Shown here piece after piece: positions 46,101 through 58,128 of a stretch of 64,000 nt of DNA. Numbering within the stretch: the first letter of the stretch is position 1; each line of letters starts with the position of its first letter. The position numbers and the translations under genes are program-made. The notes beneath the pieces were generated by a model. The model saw nothing but the letters and a program-made list of their open reading frames with translations. It was not told where the DNA came from and searched no databases. The stretch lies in contig NC_018397.1 of the NCBI RefSeq assembly GCF_000208865.1, positions 2,604,001 through 2,668,000 of the forward strand, read 5' to 3'. This DNA is from Neospora caninum Liverpool (lineage: Eukaryota > Apicomplexa > Conoidasida > Eucoccidiorida > Sarcocystidae).

Positions 46101-49100
46101 TGCCACTCGCGCTCGCGTCTCGCATCCGCGGAGAACGGCCCCTTCAACACGATGCCGGCCTCGCCGCGAGCGCGGTTGACCTACCGCCTATTTCTTCTTT
46201 TCACACAGCTGCAGCGCCAGGAACAAGTTGAGGTGTATGTACACTCGGCCGCCGACGATACCGACGACGACACCGCGTCGTCCCGCGACTTCCGGCTCGT
46301 GCGCGGCAGCAGAGATCGAGGTGACTCGAGGACGCTCCCGAGGCGCCGCAGCGACACGTCAGAACTCGCGTGGCCCCGCGGAGACTCGCGCCTTTTTGCG
46401 CCGGACGAGGCGAGGACCGCGAAGCGCATCAACGGCAAAACGGCCGTTTTCGTCTCAGTCGCGGGGGCCGTGACTGTGGCTCTGGCGTCTGGAGCCTGGT
46501 GCAGAATCGCGCGTTTCTTCCGCTCGCTCGCCAGCCTCGTCTCCGCACTCTGGTGCACCCTATGCAGGCGCGCGGAAAGTTCACGCGTCCAACGCTCGTC
46601 GAAAGCGCCCGACGGCGAATCGCTCCCAAAGCGGAACCGCCTGCCGGCTCGACGCGCCAAGCTCGCGCCGCGCTTCGTTTTCCGCTGCGCATGCACCGCG
46701 ACGCACCACGAGGAACCCTGCCTGGCGCTGGACGCCGGACGTAGCCTGGGCGGCGCGGCATGCCTCCCCGACGGGGAGGTTGGCCAGGAGGCACGGAAAA
46801 GCCAGGAAGCTCCAGGCCGCCATGGAGGCGCCGCCGCTCCAAGCCTCGGCGGAAACGTCCTCATTTTCTTCAATCCCAATGCAGGGTATCTGGAAACTGC
46901 GGCAGTCATTGGCGACGGAGAGCTCGACTTTTACCGGAGCCGCGGAGTCAGCGTTCTTCTCTTCAACTACCGCGGCTTTGGACGCTCCGCTGGCAAGTCC
47001 AGTCCGGCGTCTCTGCTCTCCGACGCAGCGGCCATCTACCGCTTTGTCGCGTCCTGGCCGGGTGTACAGACAGTCGGCGTCCACGGCCGCTCCATTGGCG
47101 GGATGCCGGCGATCTTCGTGGCGCTGCGCCAGCGACACATTCGTCGCTCGCTTCTCGCGTCGGTTCCAAGCAGCGCGGCTCTCGCGTTGCCTTCTCGGCC
47201 TCGCAGGGCGGCGGGTGTCCGCGCCGCCTCTTCGCCTCGCCTCCCGTCCGTCTCCTTTCTCTGCGCAGACCGCACCTTCTCGTCTTTGCCAGACGCGGCG
47301 GGTGGCCTCCTCGGCTCCTGGGCGTACTGGGGTGTACGAGGAGCGGCGCTGACTGCGCACGTCGGGTTTTCTCTGTCACGCGTTTTCTCGACGCGAAGGG
47401 CGGAAACACGCCTCGGCGAAGACGCGGGAGAGCGCGGCAGCCTACCCGGAGAGAAGGGCAGTTTTTTCCGAGAAAAAAAGCAGCCAGGCGAGTCCACGGC
47501 CGCGTCTGCAGAGACACCGCGGGCGGCCGGGTTTGCGGGAGAGAGCGAGCCATGGGAAACAGAGGACATGGCAACAGATGTCCGTCCGCTTGAAGAAGAC
47601 GTGGAAGAGGCCGCGCGAAGCTGTCGCCTCGGCGCGAGGAGCGTGCATGCGTTTCTCGCGTGCACAAACGTCCACAAAGTCGTCATCGCCGACCCGGAGG
47701 ACGAGGTGGTGAGGGAGGCGGCGTCCCTGAAGGCAGGCGTCGCCCGCGCACTCCTCAGGCGTCGCCAAGAGGCCGTCCGACAAACCCTGGTGCATGCGTT
47801 CATGGCTGAGAGACGCCGAACCTCGCCAGGCTTCGCCGGCTCGAAGAGAGAAGAACGGACCGACAGCGATCCGTCTCTCGCTTCGGCGCCGCTCCTGGGC
47901 GAGGCGACTGCCGTTGAGACCGAAGGCGCGGGCGCAGGAAAACTCGCCGGGAAGCGCGCGGGAAACAGGCCAGGTTTCGGCAGAGCTCTGCAGGCCTGCG
48001 GAGAGGCACGGAGACAGACGAAAATGGCGGTCGTGGGCAGCGCGAGGTCGAGGCGATACAGCAACTCGAGCAGCGAGGACGAAGACACTCCCGCGCTCTG
48101 CAGAAGGCGGGCCACGCGAGTAAGGCAGAAGGGCCGACAAAAAGCCCCTCGAGCAAGGCTTCGACGAGTTTTCGCGACACCGCACGCATCCGCTGTGTCG
48201 CGCAGACGGAAGAGACAAAGACACGAGCAAGAAAAGTGTGGAACAAAGACGATCTTACTAGGGACACGGAGACAGCACTTGAGAGGAAAACGGCGACTCG
48301 CTTCCTTCCCTCGCGAAGAACGGTGCTGCGCTCGCGCGCCTGGTGTGGACAGAAATTCGCCACTCGCCAAAAAAGGTCTATCCTCGAGTTGTCTTGTGTT
48401 CGTTTCTGCGTGGTTTCTCCGCACCTCGGACCGGAACGCCTTTCTGTCTCCGTCCGTTCCGCCAGCGCGCCCGTAGAAACGCCGCTTTCGCCGTTTGACT
48501 GCCACGGCGCATGCGAACAGATTGCCAAGTGCTTGGCCTTGCGCACGTTTTGAGTCTCGCTGCTCGACTTCTGCTCGTGTTTCTCCTGTGTTCGTGTTCT
48601 CTTGGCGCCTCCGCGATTTTCAGGCTGTTCGATCGCTCCACTGTTTCCTTTCGTCGTCGTCCCTGCCGACTGCGGCGACGCCCGCGAGGACTCCGGCCAG
48701 CGGCGGCACGCCTCGCTCGCTGGTTCGCGCCTCGGGGAGTTTCGCCTCTTCGCGGGTCTGCAAGAGGCCGTCGAAGTGGTTCTCGGATTGGACGCGAAAC
48801 AGCCGACCTGAGAGCGCAGGCTCCTGGCGAGAAAGCGGCGACGCGCGACCGCACGCAGTCCTCGACGGCGGGAAGGCCGAAGAGCGCGAGAAGGCTCTGC
48901 GGAGTCTGTGCGAGGAAGAGGCCTCCGTGCTGCTTCACGAGCAAGAGAGGCAGCGAAAGGTGAGAGGACGACAGCGCCTGAGAAATTTCGAGAAACCGAG
49001 AGAGCGAGAGGGCCAGTTCGTCCACGTTTCCGGCGGGAGGGGTTGCTCTTTGCGGAGGTTGTGGTTCGTGCGTGGTTGGGACAAAAACCGCGTTTTTTAA

Positions 49101-52100
49101 CGCACAGGCGTCGTTGTCTGCCCATCGCGAGGACAACCGGATCGATATCTGGCTCTTCCAATGTATCGTTTCCAACTCTGCAACGTGCCTGGGTCTCTGG
49201 CCTTTTCTCTTTTTGGCGACGCTTTCGTCGCGCCAGCGGCCGAGTTCTCGCCGCGTCTTTCCGGAGCAGCCCGTGGAAACCAAACCTGTCGGAGGCGCAT
49301 TTTGTCTCCTGCCGTCAAGCAAAAGCCATTGTCCTATGGCGTGTAGAAGAACGCGGTGAAACGTTTCATCCGCAATCGGTCACGATACGCCGTCCACACA
49401 AGCAATAGGGATTCCCTGTCCTTCAACAGCCCCGCCACTCTCCTCCGACGTCGGGCTTCTTTGCTTGTCTTTCTTTTCAGAGGGCCCTACGCAGGGTGCC
49501 TGCCGCCTGGTTGCTCCTCGGCGAGGTTGTTCACTGTGCGCGGCTGTTGTCGCTTTCCCCGTCGGAAGGCGACAAAAGGAAACGCGGGAAGCGCACAGCC
49601 TCTGAGAAGTTTAGAGGACACGCGTTTCTCCGCTCCCTCTCGGCGTCCTCGAACTCCTCAGACGCCACAGAGGCCGCAGGAGCCGCAGGGGCCAGCGCAG
49701 AAGAGGCGAGCAGCGACGAGGGAGGGGAGAACCGGATCGCGTCCAGGCGAGAGTCGCGACGGCGCCTGGGCCAGTCGCTGACCCTCCGATCTCGAGACAG
49801 AAGAAGTCTCTCGCGAACGAGGCGAGAGGACTCGCGACTCGAAGCTCACGCTGAACAGTTCCCTGTGTTACGAGAGGTCCGTTCGCCTGCTTGAAGAGAC
49901 AGGGAAAGAGAGACTGGGGAAGACACACGCCCGCCGACCCTGCCGCTCTGACCAGCGGAGATGTGGCGAGTTTCGAGACGCCCTGAGACCACACGTCGAC
50001 AGCCACGATATCCCTTGATCTATCGAAGTGTGCACCTGCCTACCTGCCAGTGGAGCCGTCTCTATCGAGAGAGCTACCGGTGGATCCTTATCTACACATC
50101 TGTCGATGCCTACATATAGCTACACATTTGCTCGTCAATCAATCTACACATATATGTATATATATAAGTATATATATAAGTATATGTATAAGTATATGTA
50201 TATATATGTATATAGATACTGTCTGTTTTGATGAGGGAGGGGAAAGAAAGCAGGGCACCTCTCTCTATGTGGAAATCCTTAACTTTCCGCATGCCCGTCC
50301 CTTCACGTTTTGTGAGTCAAAGTACCGACGACGTCTCCGTATTTTTCTGTCTGTGTCTTCCTCGCTTGCCTTCTCTCGTTTCCTTTCCCTTTCCCCCCCA
50401 CTTTTTCTCTGCAGTGCTTTATTCCCATGACCTCGTCCTTTTTGCTTGTCCTGTGCCGGAGTGTCTGCACTCGTGCACCACGAATTGCGTTTCTCTTTTC
50501 TCTCTCAGGCGCTGAGAACGTGTGCTCGTCGCGTGAACGCGCGTCTGCGGCAGCTGGAAGAGCGTCGGTTCTTCTTGGACGAGAGCGATAGACGCTTCAC
50601 GCCTCCCTCGCCCTTTTTTTCGCCTGTTCCCCAGTCGGCCGCGGAGCCCCCGGCCGCTGTCAGGAAGCGGCAGCGAAAGGCCTTCTCGCCTGAGAACGGC
50701 GCAGAGGGTCGTAGACACTTGGGAGGCTCTGGGCCTTCGCGACCTCGGACGCGGCGGTCGAACGCCTCCGTGTACACCGCAGTGCACAGCAGCGACGACG
50801 ACAGCCAGGCCGGGTCAGACTGCGAGGACGCAGAGGCGAGCGACGCTTCGGAGAGACAGGCGCAGGGGAGGCCCCAGAGACAGCCTCGAGGGGAGCTGTG
50901 GAGACATTTCCCGCTCATCCAGATTTCCGTGCAAGTTCTCGGGATCCACGAAGACGCCGGCGAGGACCGTTCAGGGTCGAGGACGCCCAGAGGCCCCGCC
51001 CATCCGTCGCCGGGGGAAACGCCACTGGAACTCACGCCTCCATCCTCTGCATGCCCGTCCGTACAGTCGACTCCCCGCCTCCCTCGGCCTCCGTCGCTGC
51101 GTCGTCCGTTGGAGTCCCCGTCTCGGGCGGGGCACGGAGTTCCCGACCCCCTGCGGAATATCTCGGCGCTCTCTTCTTTCTCGGAACTGTCTGTGGCGGT
51201 GAAGTCGGAGCCGTCGCTCGCGCGACGGTCTCCACGCGGCGACGGGCGTGCGTGGGGTTCTGCGGTGTCTCAGGCGTCTCTGAAACTCGTGTTTCTCTCG
51301 CAGCAGAGCGCATTCTTTCCGCGACATCAGGCCTCGCCTCGCGAGTCTCACGAGGCTCTCCGAGAGACACACCTGGCCGCCTGGCTCGCGCCCGAAGTCT
51401 CCACTTTGCTGGCGGCCGTCGGCGGGGCCTTGGCCGGCATCGACGCCGGCGGTCTGCCGCTCGGCTCTGTTCTCGCGCAAGTCGCCGAGAAGAGCGGGAA
51501 ACGCGACCGCGCGGCTCTCGCGCAGTTCTCGGACGTCCTCGCCGCCTGGGGCTCGTCGCTCACGGTGTGGACGGGGCGACAACAGCGGTGGGAGGACGAG
51601 CTGGAAACGCGACACCGCAAGCTCCTCGACGCTCTCCGAGGAGACAGACAGGAGACAAGCGAGACGGACCACGGCCGCGACACGCCAGAAGCAAGAGACC
51701 ACAGAGAAAACAACGGGGAAGACAACACGAGGAGAGACAACTCCAGGGAACGCAACTCCAGGGAGGAACACTTCAGAGACAACTTCAGAGAAGAGAGCAG
51801 AGAGGAGAGCAGAGAGGAGAGAGACTATGAACGGGCTTGGACGTTTGCCACCTGCGCGTTTTCTTCCCGACGTGAGTACGCTGTGCTGCTCCGTTTGGGC
51901 CGCAATCTCCCGACGTTCTGCGAATCGGGAACTCACGTAGAGAGCGAAGCGTTTGGGTCGGACACTTCGCGCTTTTTCCTTCCACACCCGACCGCGCCAC
52001 GTCCTCGCTTGTCTCCACGAACTCTTTTGTCACCACGTCCTCGCGAGCGGCGAGGGACGCAGGAGGCGCTTTCGGGGCCTGTCTCTTTTGCTGCAGTCGC

Positions 52101-55100
52101 TGAGGCTCGCCGCGTCTTTGCGGCCGCAGAGACCGAAGTGGGGGCGTGGGAGCGAGAGCGCGCCTCTGACTGGCCCACGGGGTGTGGAGCGAAAGGGCAG
52201 AAGGAGAGGAAACTTCTCTCTGCTCTTCGCGACATTGTTGACGAGGAGGGCGGAGCTTTGTTCCGCTCAGACGTCCTGGACGACGTCCTCACTCTCCTGC
52301 GCCTTGCGATTTCAGTGGATCAGCCGAGCGCCGGGCGTCACGACGGCAGGGAGGCTTCCGACTGGGGAAAGAACCGAGACGGGAACTCTTCAGTGAGGGC
52401 GGAAGACCGCGGCTTCAGTTCGTTTGCATCGAACAACGCGGGCGTGTCCAAACATCTCGCGTGGTGTGCGAAGGCACTCAGAGTCTCGCGCACTTCGTCT
52501 GCAGACTCAGCGCGGCGCAACGAACCACAAACCGCAGCAGGCAAACCAGGAGACAACGAGGGAGACACAAAACTCGACACAGAACCCGCAACAAACCTCC
52601 TGAGAGACTCCCAGGGAGAAACCTGCATTCCGACCTCGCACTTCCGGTCTATCCACGAGGCGATCTTCCAGCTCTTGAGAGCTGTCCTTCGACAGGGGCG
52701 AAGCAGAGATGAACTCGACGCTTGGGCATGCGGAGGCCCAGCGCGCGAAGAGTCGCGCCGGAAACGGCCTGATCCGAAACGTGATCGCTCCTCGCTCCTT
52801 CTTCCCTTTGCTCGCGAGCTCGGGTTTCCCTCCGTTCCTCTGCTTTTTCGCCACATCCAGCAGGCGGCAGAGCGCGCGGCGACAGCGAACCGCGAGGGAG
52901 CAGAGAAGGAAAACGGTGAAGACGCAGACGCTCAAGTCGAGAACCTGCCTGGTCTCCCCGCCACGCGCGCTGACTCGGAGCCCCGGGAGAGGCGAGAACA
53001 GAGACGGGAGAGACAGGACTTCCTCCACGTTGTTGAAAGCAGTAGCTGGGCTGACGGCCTCGCTGCCTTCATGCGGTAAGGCTGTCGCGATCTCAAACGT
53101 TGAGGGGATAAACAGATCTGTTTCTTTGGCGCACACGTTCTGGTCGGGATCGCAACGCGCACGTGTGCAACCTTAGCGCCTATTTAGGGCCTGTCTGCGA
53201 GGACATGTTAGAAATGAGGCATTTGACGGCGAGAAGGACAGTGCGTTTCAAAGAAGAAAAACATTTACATGGTATGCAGCGTCATCGGAGACAAACTGTA
53301 GATTTAGATCCTTTGTGCTTGCACGCGTGCGTGTGTCTTCCCGTCGTTTCGTTTTGCAGATCTGTATCCGTTCTCCGTTTGGCCGCGATGCGCGGACGGC
53401 TCTTTTTTGCCGCGTTTTGTGTTTCTCCGAGGGGGGTTTCGTGGAAGCCACATCTCTGCGGCGGCATTCGGCTGTTGAGAGTCGCCGGCGTTGTCAGGAT
53501 TCTTTGAGCGACGTGATGCGCCCTCCCCTTTGTGGACTCCCTGCAGCCTTCAGGCCATCGTCAGTGTGTACCGCGTCCGTACAACTCTTCGTCGCCACGC
53601 CGCGCTCTTCCTCCTTCTCTACCGAAACGCCCTGTACCCCCCCCCGCTGTTGGCCTCTTCGCCGCCCTCTTCTCTCTTTTGTCTTTCTGCTTCGAGGCGC
53701 TTTCAGCCGGCGCCTTCGAGCGAGAACGCTCCCCGCCGAGACGAGGGTTCGCCTTCTTTCCGCGCTCGAAGCGGCGACGGGTTCGGAACACTTCGCAGGG
53801 GTACGGTGGAAAGTGCATTCGAAGACATCTCCCTGGACGGCTCCGAGAGCGTTCCTCGGCAGACGCCGTCGTCCACTTCGCGAGGGTCCTCGGCTGACAT
53901 TCCAGTGTTTGAGGGACAGAGAGAGACGAGCGGAGACGTGGAAGGGATGGAAACTCTCGAAGCTTTCGCCCGGTCAAGAGCACTCTGGATGCTGCGGCAG
54001 GAACTGTTGCTTTTCATCGGCGAACGCATTTCAAGACTCCTCGACTTTGTCAACACTCTGTGGAGGTGAGAAAAGGGGAAACGAGGCGCGACGAACAACG
54101 CACGCTCTCAGCGCCATCTTCTACTCTACGTTTATCTATGCGTGTGCAAAGATATATGAATGAAACTATGCTGATATATATATATATATATATATACCAG
54201 TATACGTATGTATATATGTGTCTAATTGTCCCTAAGTATTATATATATATTTGTATATAGACCTGCATTTCTTACGGTTTCATGCCTCCGGTGTCTTCTC
54301 AGCGGCATGGACACGACGCTGGAGTTGAAGGGAGACGTTCTGTTTCCTCTTGTTGCTTGCTTGCTGTTTCATTCGGCTAGAACTCGTTTTATATCGAGGC
54401 GGTTTTTGATTCGTGTGCCTCGCCCGTTTATCGCTCCGACGAATGCCGCTTTCGTTTACGCGAGGGAGATAAAAGCCTTGCCGAGGCGTTCTGCATGTCT
54501 CGGAGCTTACCAGGGAAATGGGCGTGGAGGAAGCGAGGGAAAAAACTGCAGCGAAGGGAAAAACTGCAGCGAAGGGAAAAACTGCAGCGAAGGAAACAGA
54601 AAGAAAACAGAGAAGTTGAGACAGAGGAAAAGAGGAAGAGACGGCAGCATACGTGCTCTCTCGCAGAAAAGGAGCGACACTTGACGCGATCTGTGGGGCG
54701 CGTGAGAGACCGCGGTTCGTTCCCTTGAGTGTCGAACGAGGGAGCGTTGTTTTCAAATGTCTTTTTCGTAATCGCATGCACGCGTCTGTTTGCGTGGAAG
54801 ATCTTGGCGAAAGACGCAGGCCGTTCATGCCTCTTTTTCCTGCTCTCCTTGATCTCTTTTTCGCGTCTCTCTCTGCAGCGCCTACTTGGAACTTCCTCTC
54901 CTCACCCAGGCCCCGGTTTCAGGCTCGGCCTCTGCATTGGGATCGCGCGCAGAGAGCCGCGAGAAGGGACTGTCCGTTCCCCTCAGCGGAGACACTACGC
55001 CAGCGCCCGTTTCGCCCCGCACGGGCACGGTGAGAGGAGAGCTCGTCTCCTCGTCGCTCCTGGCGGGAGACGACAGCAGAGGAGCGACGGCGACGGAGGC

Positions 55101-55390
55101 GCCTGGCTTCGGCGAAGGCGACAGCGTTCAGCTCTTTTCCGTGGCCGAGCGACAGGAGCTGCGCAAGGAGCGACAGGGGAGTAAACGTGAAGGTGAACAC
55201 GTGGCAAGAGGCGGAGAGGCCAAGGACGAAGACCCATGGTGCGAAAGCGACGAGCGAAAAGAAAAAGTGACACAGAGAAGCGACGACGAACAAACACACA
55301 CAAATGCGCGTTTCCCAACACAACGACGCCGATTCTATGCATGTGCGTCCATATACATATACATATATATACATATATATACGCATGTCC

Positions 55391-55422
<32 letters not shown>

Positions 55423-55702
55423 TTGCATATACACGCTTCGCCTGAATCTGTTCCGGAGCCCCATTTGTGGACTCTCCGAGTTCCTTTTTCAGTGGCTCTG
55501 TACGGGCGCGTTGCCTTTGACTTTTTTCAGGTCTTGTCCCTTGTGCCTCTCGCCTTCTGCCTTGACACCGAGCTGCGTGCGAGGCCACTTGCTGCCTTCC
55601 AAGGCGGGACACAACGGACCCCTGGGCGACGACGAGTTCCTTCTCCTTCACCTCCATTTGCTCGCCGCGAACTTTATAGACCCTGAGAAGTTCGGGGTGT
55701 AA
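43149..55702 (+). CDS. Giant membrane-anchored alpha/beta-hydrolase
   Basis: Exons that join in frame: 43149-48119, 48624-48959, 49481-49876, 50509-53075, 53547-54065; then 54879 to about 55215-55240 and 55531-55702 (last donor unresolved). The product is about 3,100 residues. The start may be 43149 or the in-frame ATG at 43356. Two to three membrane helices lie near residues 115-165 and 190-215, and another near 1100-1130. The hydrolase core begins near residue 1235: strand VLIFFNPNAGYLE; VSVLLFNYRGFGRSAGK; elbow VGVHGRSIGG with the nucleophile Ser at 1315; acid KVVIADPEDEVV with Asp at about 1518. The likely catalytic His is in AGHNGPLGDDE in the last exon, followed by a helix ending AANFIDPEKFGV. 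NYRG-GRS and G-R-S-I-G-G are typical of Bem46/ABHD13-type serine hydrolases; the substrate is unknown. The space between Asp and His is filled with Ser/Arg/Glu-rich sequence, including an RE/RD-rich repeat at about 51680-51830. Confidence 0.75.
50150..50216. repeat. Interrupted (TA)n repeat in a hydrolase intron
   Basis: TA units broken by AAG and TGTA, in the intron 49877-50508. Confidence 0.9.
51680..51830 (+). repeat. Arg-Glu/Asp-rich coding repeat in the giant hydrolase
   Basis: Imperfect repeats of RE, RD, NSRE and SREE codons within exon 50509-53075 encode about 45 charged residues of alternating sign. Confidence 0.8.
54174..54196. repeat. (TA)n microsatellite in a hydrolase intron
   Basis: Lies in the intron after exon 53547-54065. 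Confidence 0.93.
54537..54591 (+). repeat. Tandem 18-bp repeat, three copies
   Basis: The unit GGGAAAAACTGCAGCGAA occurs three times in a row (the first copy has one extra A), in the intron or optional exon between 54065 and 54879 of the hydrolase gene. Confidence 0.93.
55359..55418. repeat. (TA)n and TATATACA repeat in the last hydrolase intron
   Basis: AT-rich repeat between the penultimate exon and the acceptor at 55531. Confidence 0.93.
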
Positions 55703-58128
55703 CTCGATAGAGAGCGGCGTCGGGGGCTACAAAGTTGCCATCCTGTCTCACTCTCGCCCCGCTCAGAGCTCTTTAGAAAGCAGGATTGTGGCGCCCCGCG
55801 CTCTCCCCCACGCCATGACCACGCCGCCTCCTTGCGCGGTCGGCACGCCGCACCTCCACCTGGCAGGAAACCACCGGCTTCCGTCATGTGGGAACTCGCG
55901 TCTGTGTCTCCGGACAGCTGCACAGCGGGTAGAGCAGACGCGGGGGGAGGGGGGGTGTCGAGAGAGAACGAGAACAGAATGGTGATTTGAGGCGACTCGG
56001 CCTCTCTGCCTTGTCTGTGAGGCGGCAAAGCCTAGACACTGCGCAGGCTATCCGAGGTCCGAAAGGAGACGCGCGCCGTCGAGCAGCGACAGAAACGGAA
56101 TTCCCGAAAATGCTTTTTCGTTATTGGGACTCGTTAGGACGCTGTAGCTACACCGCGGTGGGGTGACGCCCAAGCACGTCGCGGTCGTGGCGGGAGAAAG
56201 AATCGTTTGTTCTCTCGACCAAACTGACCCTGAGAGTCGTCTCTTGGGTTTTGTGGGAATGCGTTCTTGGCTTTTAACGATATCTGGCGTTTCTTTTTTT
56301 CTGTCTTTCTGCATAAAACTTCAAATACCAGGTACTTCAAGCAGACAATCCATGCGTGAGTGTCTCCAAGCTGCTCATCCGCCAGCGCTCTCTCAGGCTG
56401 CTGTCCACTATGTAGCGTCGACGGCGTTTTCGCGGACCATTCACACAAACGACAGAACTCAAAGCGAAAGAGACGTGAACTCAGCTTTGTCAGGCATCAG
56501 AAAGGAGCTTCGTTCCAAAACGTGAAAATGGGGAATTCTGCTAAGAAATGTCTTTATCGTTTTCTCCTCTAAAACGCCTTGCTGCTCACTGTCGCCTCTG
56601 TGGTCGGAGAGCTGGAACCCGCACAACGCCCGCGAGTTTGAATGGGAGAAGGGAGACGCGGACCAGAGAGACTTTCTTTGGTTTCTACAAATCAAATTGC
56701 ACTCGCAAGTCGCTCCAACATCCAACAAACGGGAGTTACATGCATGCAGGCGTACGCGTAGAACCGCAGTAAATGGAGGTTTCGCTAGCCGATGTAGAGT
56801 CTATCGCTATCGAAGCTACCTATCTATAGATGCAGATGCATTTGAGGGCGTAGTTGTCTTGTCCCAACATAAGAAGCGCACGTTTGTGAGTGCTGGAGGA
56901 ATCCGCGGGTGTTTTGGACAGCTGTGCAGAGCACGAGAGACACGAGCGTCTTCGTGGTTTCTCTCGCACACGCTGTCGCCGATGTTCACCGCTGTGCGTC
57001 TCGTCTCTGCGGCTTCTGGCCGAGTTTATTCTCTCGGGGATGGTCAAGAGATCAAGTTGTCATGTTTCAGAACAGATTCATTGGACAGCCTGGAGACATA
57101 TATCACAACGAAGGGAGACGAGCTCCTCACACACGACTCCGGCGCCGAGGATACGAAACCAAATCCATTCTGCCTCCCCCTCCACACATACACCTGATGC
57201 TCCACCCCCCCTCTGAAGCAGAAAAGGGGACACTCGAAGGAGACAAGGAGAGCAAGCGAAACCCTTGTTCTTTCGATTTTGTTGCCTCCTCTTTCAAAGC
57301 TGGACAGAACACAGAGGCTTCCTTTCTTCGGCTAGCTCTTCATGGAATCTCTGTCGCGTTCCGCCTCGCTTTCGGTTTAGGGGCGTGGTCCTACTTCCTT
57401 TGGAAAAACGCCCTGAAAACGCACAGAGGAAAGTGAAACAGGCAGACGCAATTGGAGACGGTACTCCCACACAACCGCATGCGGCGCCTCAGACACACGC
57501 GACAGCTTCGCGCAAATCCCACGTCGAGGACTGGCTCTAAGAAGTTATCCAGCTTCTCTCTGAGTTGCAAGTCAAGTGCCCACGTCGACTTGCACGGAGA
57601 GACTGGCAACGCGAGACACGGTTTCCGATTTCCACAACACGATGAGCAGACGCAAACAGGGGAGCTGTGCCGTTACCGCCACAGACGCCAGCAAGCACAG
57701 AGAACAAAGGAGTCGCATTGGTCCAGGCTCCTGGACATCTACGCGACCTCCAACTATCTATTTATCTATAATGCGTATCGATATATGCCTCTCAAGTTCT
57801 TTGCACAAACACGGATGTCTGCCCTCGAAACGCCAAGGAAGGAGGAGAGACGACACTCGCCGTGACGCCTTTTGGAGGTGACGGGACCAAGAGACTTGCA
57901 GCCACCAAAGCAGTGTGCTTTGCCGCAGCGGGCCAGACACGCACATGCCGACAATCTTAGAGGGGCGTTATACTTCCCCTTCCTTTTGTTGGATGCGCAT
58001 CGTCGCCTGTTCTAAACTTTCCACAGGAGAATCTCGGCAGCTTCGTTTCTCCGCTTGGACTCTGGTTCTTTACTTGGGGTGTCTCCTTTTTGGGCCTCGC
58101 TGTGGAGAGACACACTCGGTCTCGATAC
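55703..58128. other. Intergenic region between convergent 3' ends
   Basis: Between the stop of the hydrolase gene (+) and the proposed stop of the 58129-62707 gene (-). I see no coding region with domain or splice support. A minus-strand stretch near 57440-57600 (LQLREKLDNFLEPVLDVGF) is the only piece with some coding look, and could be a further 3' exon of the minus gene. Confidence 0.5.

Noticed and set aside
48120..48476. End of the hydrolase gene at 48476
   Set aside because: A GTAAGG donor at 48120 in frame, with in-phase exons at 48624, 49481 and 50509, fits better than the Arg-rich read-through.
50446..53079. The 877-codon frame as an independent gene
   Set aside because: Its first codons lie before a strong acceptor at 50508, and the phase matches the exon ending at 49876. 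It has no start context or domain of its own.
57127..57436. Plus-strand frame with a hydrophobic end near 57.3 kb
   Set aside because: No start or splice support and no recognisable domain; it lies between two convergent gene ends.
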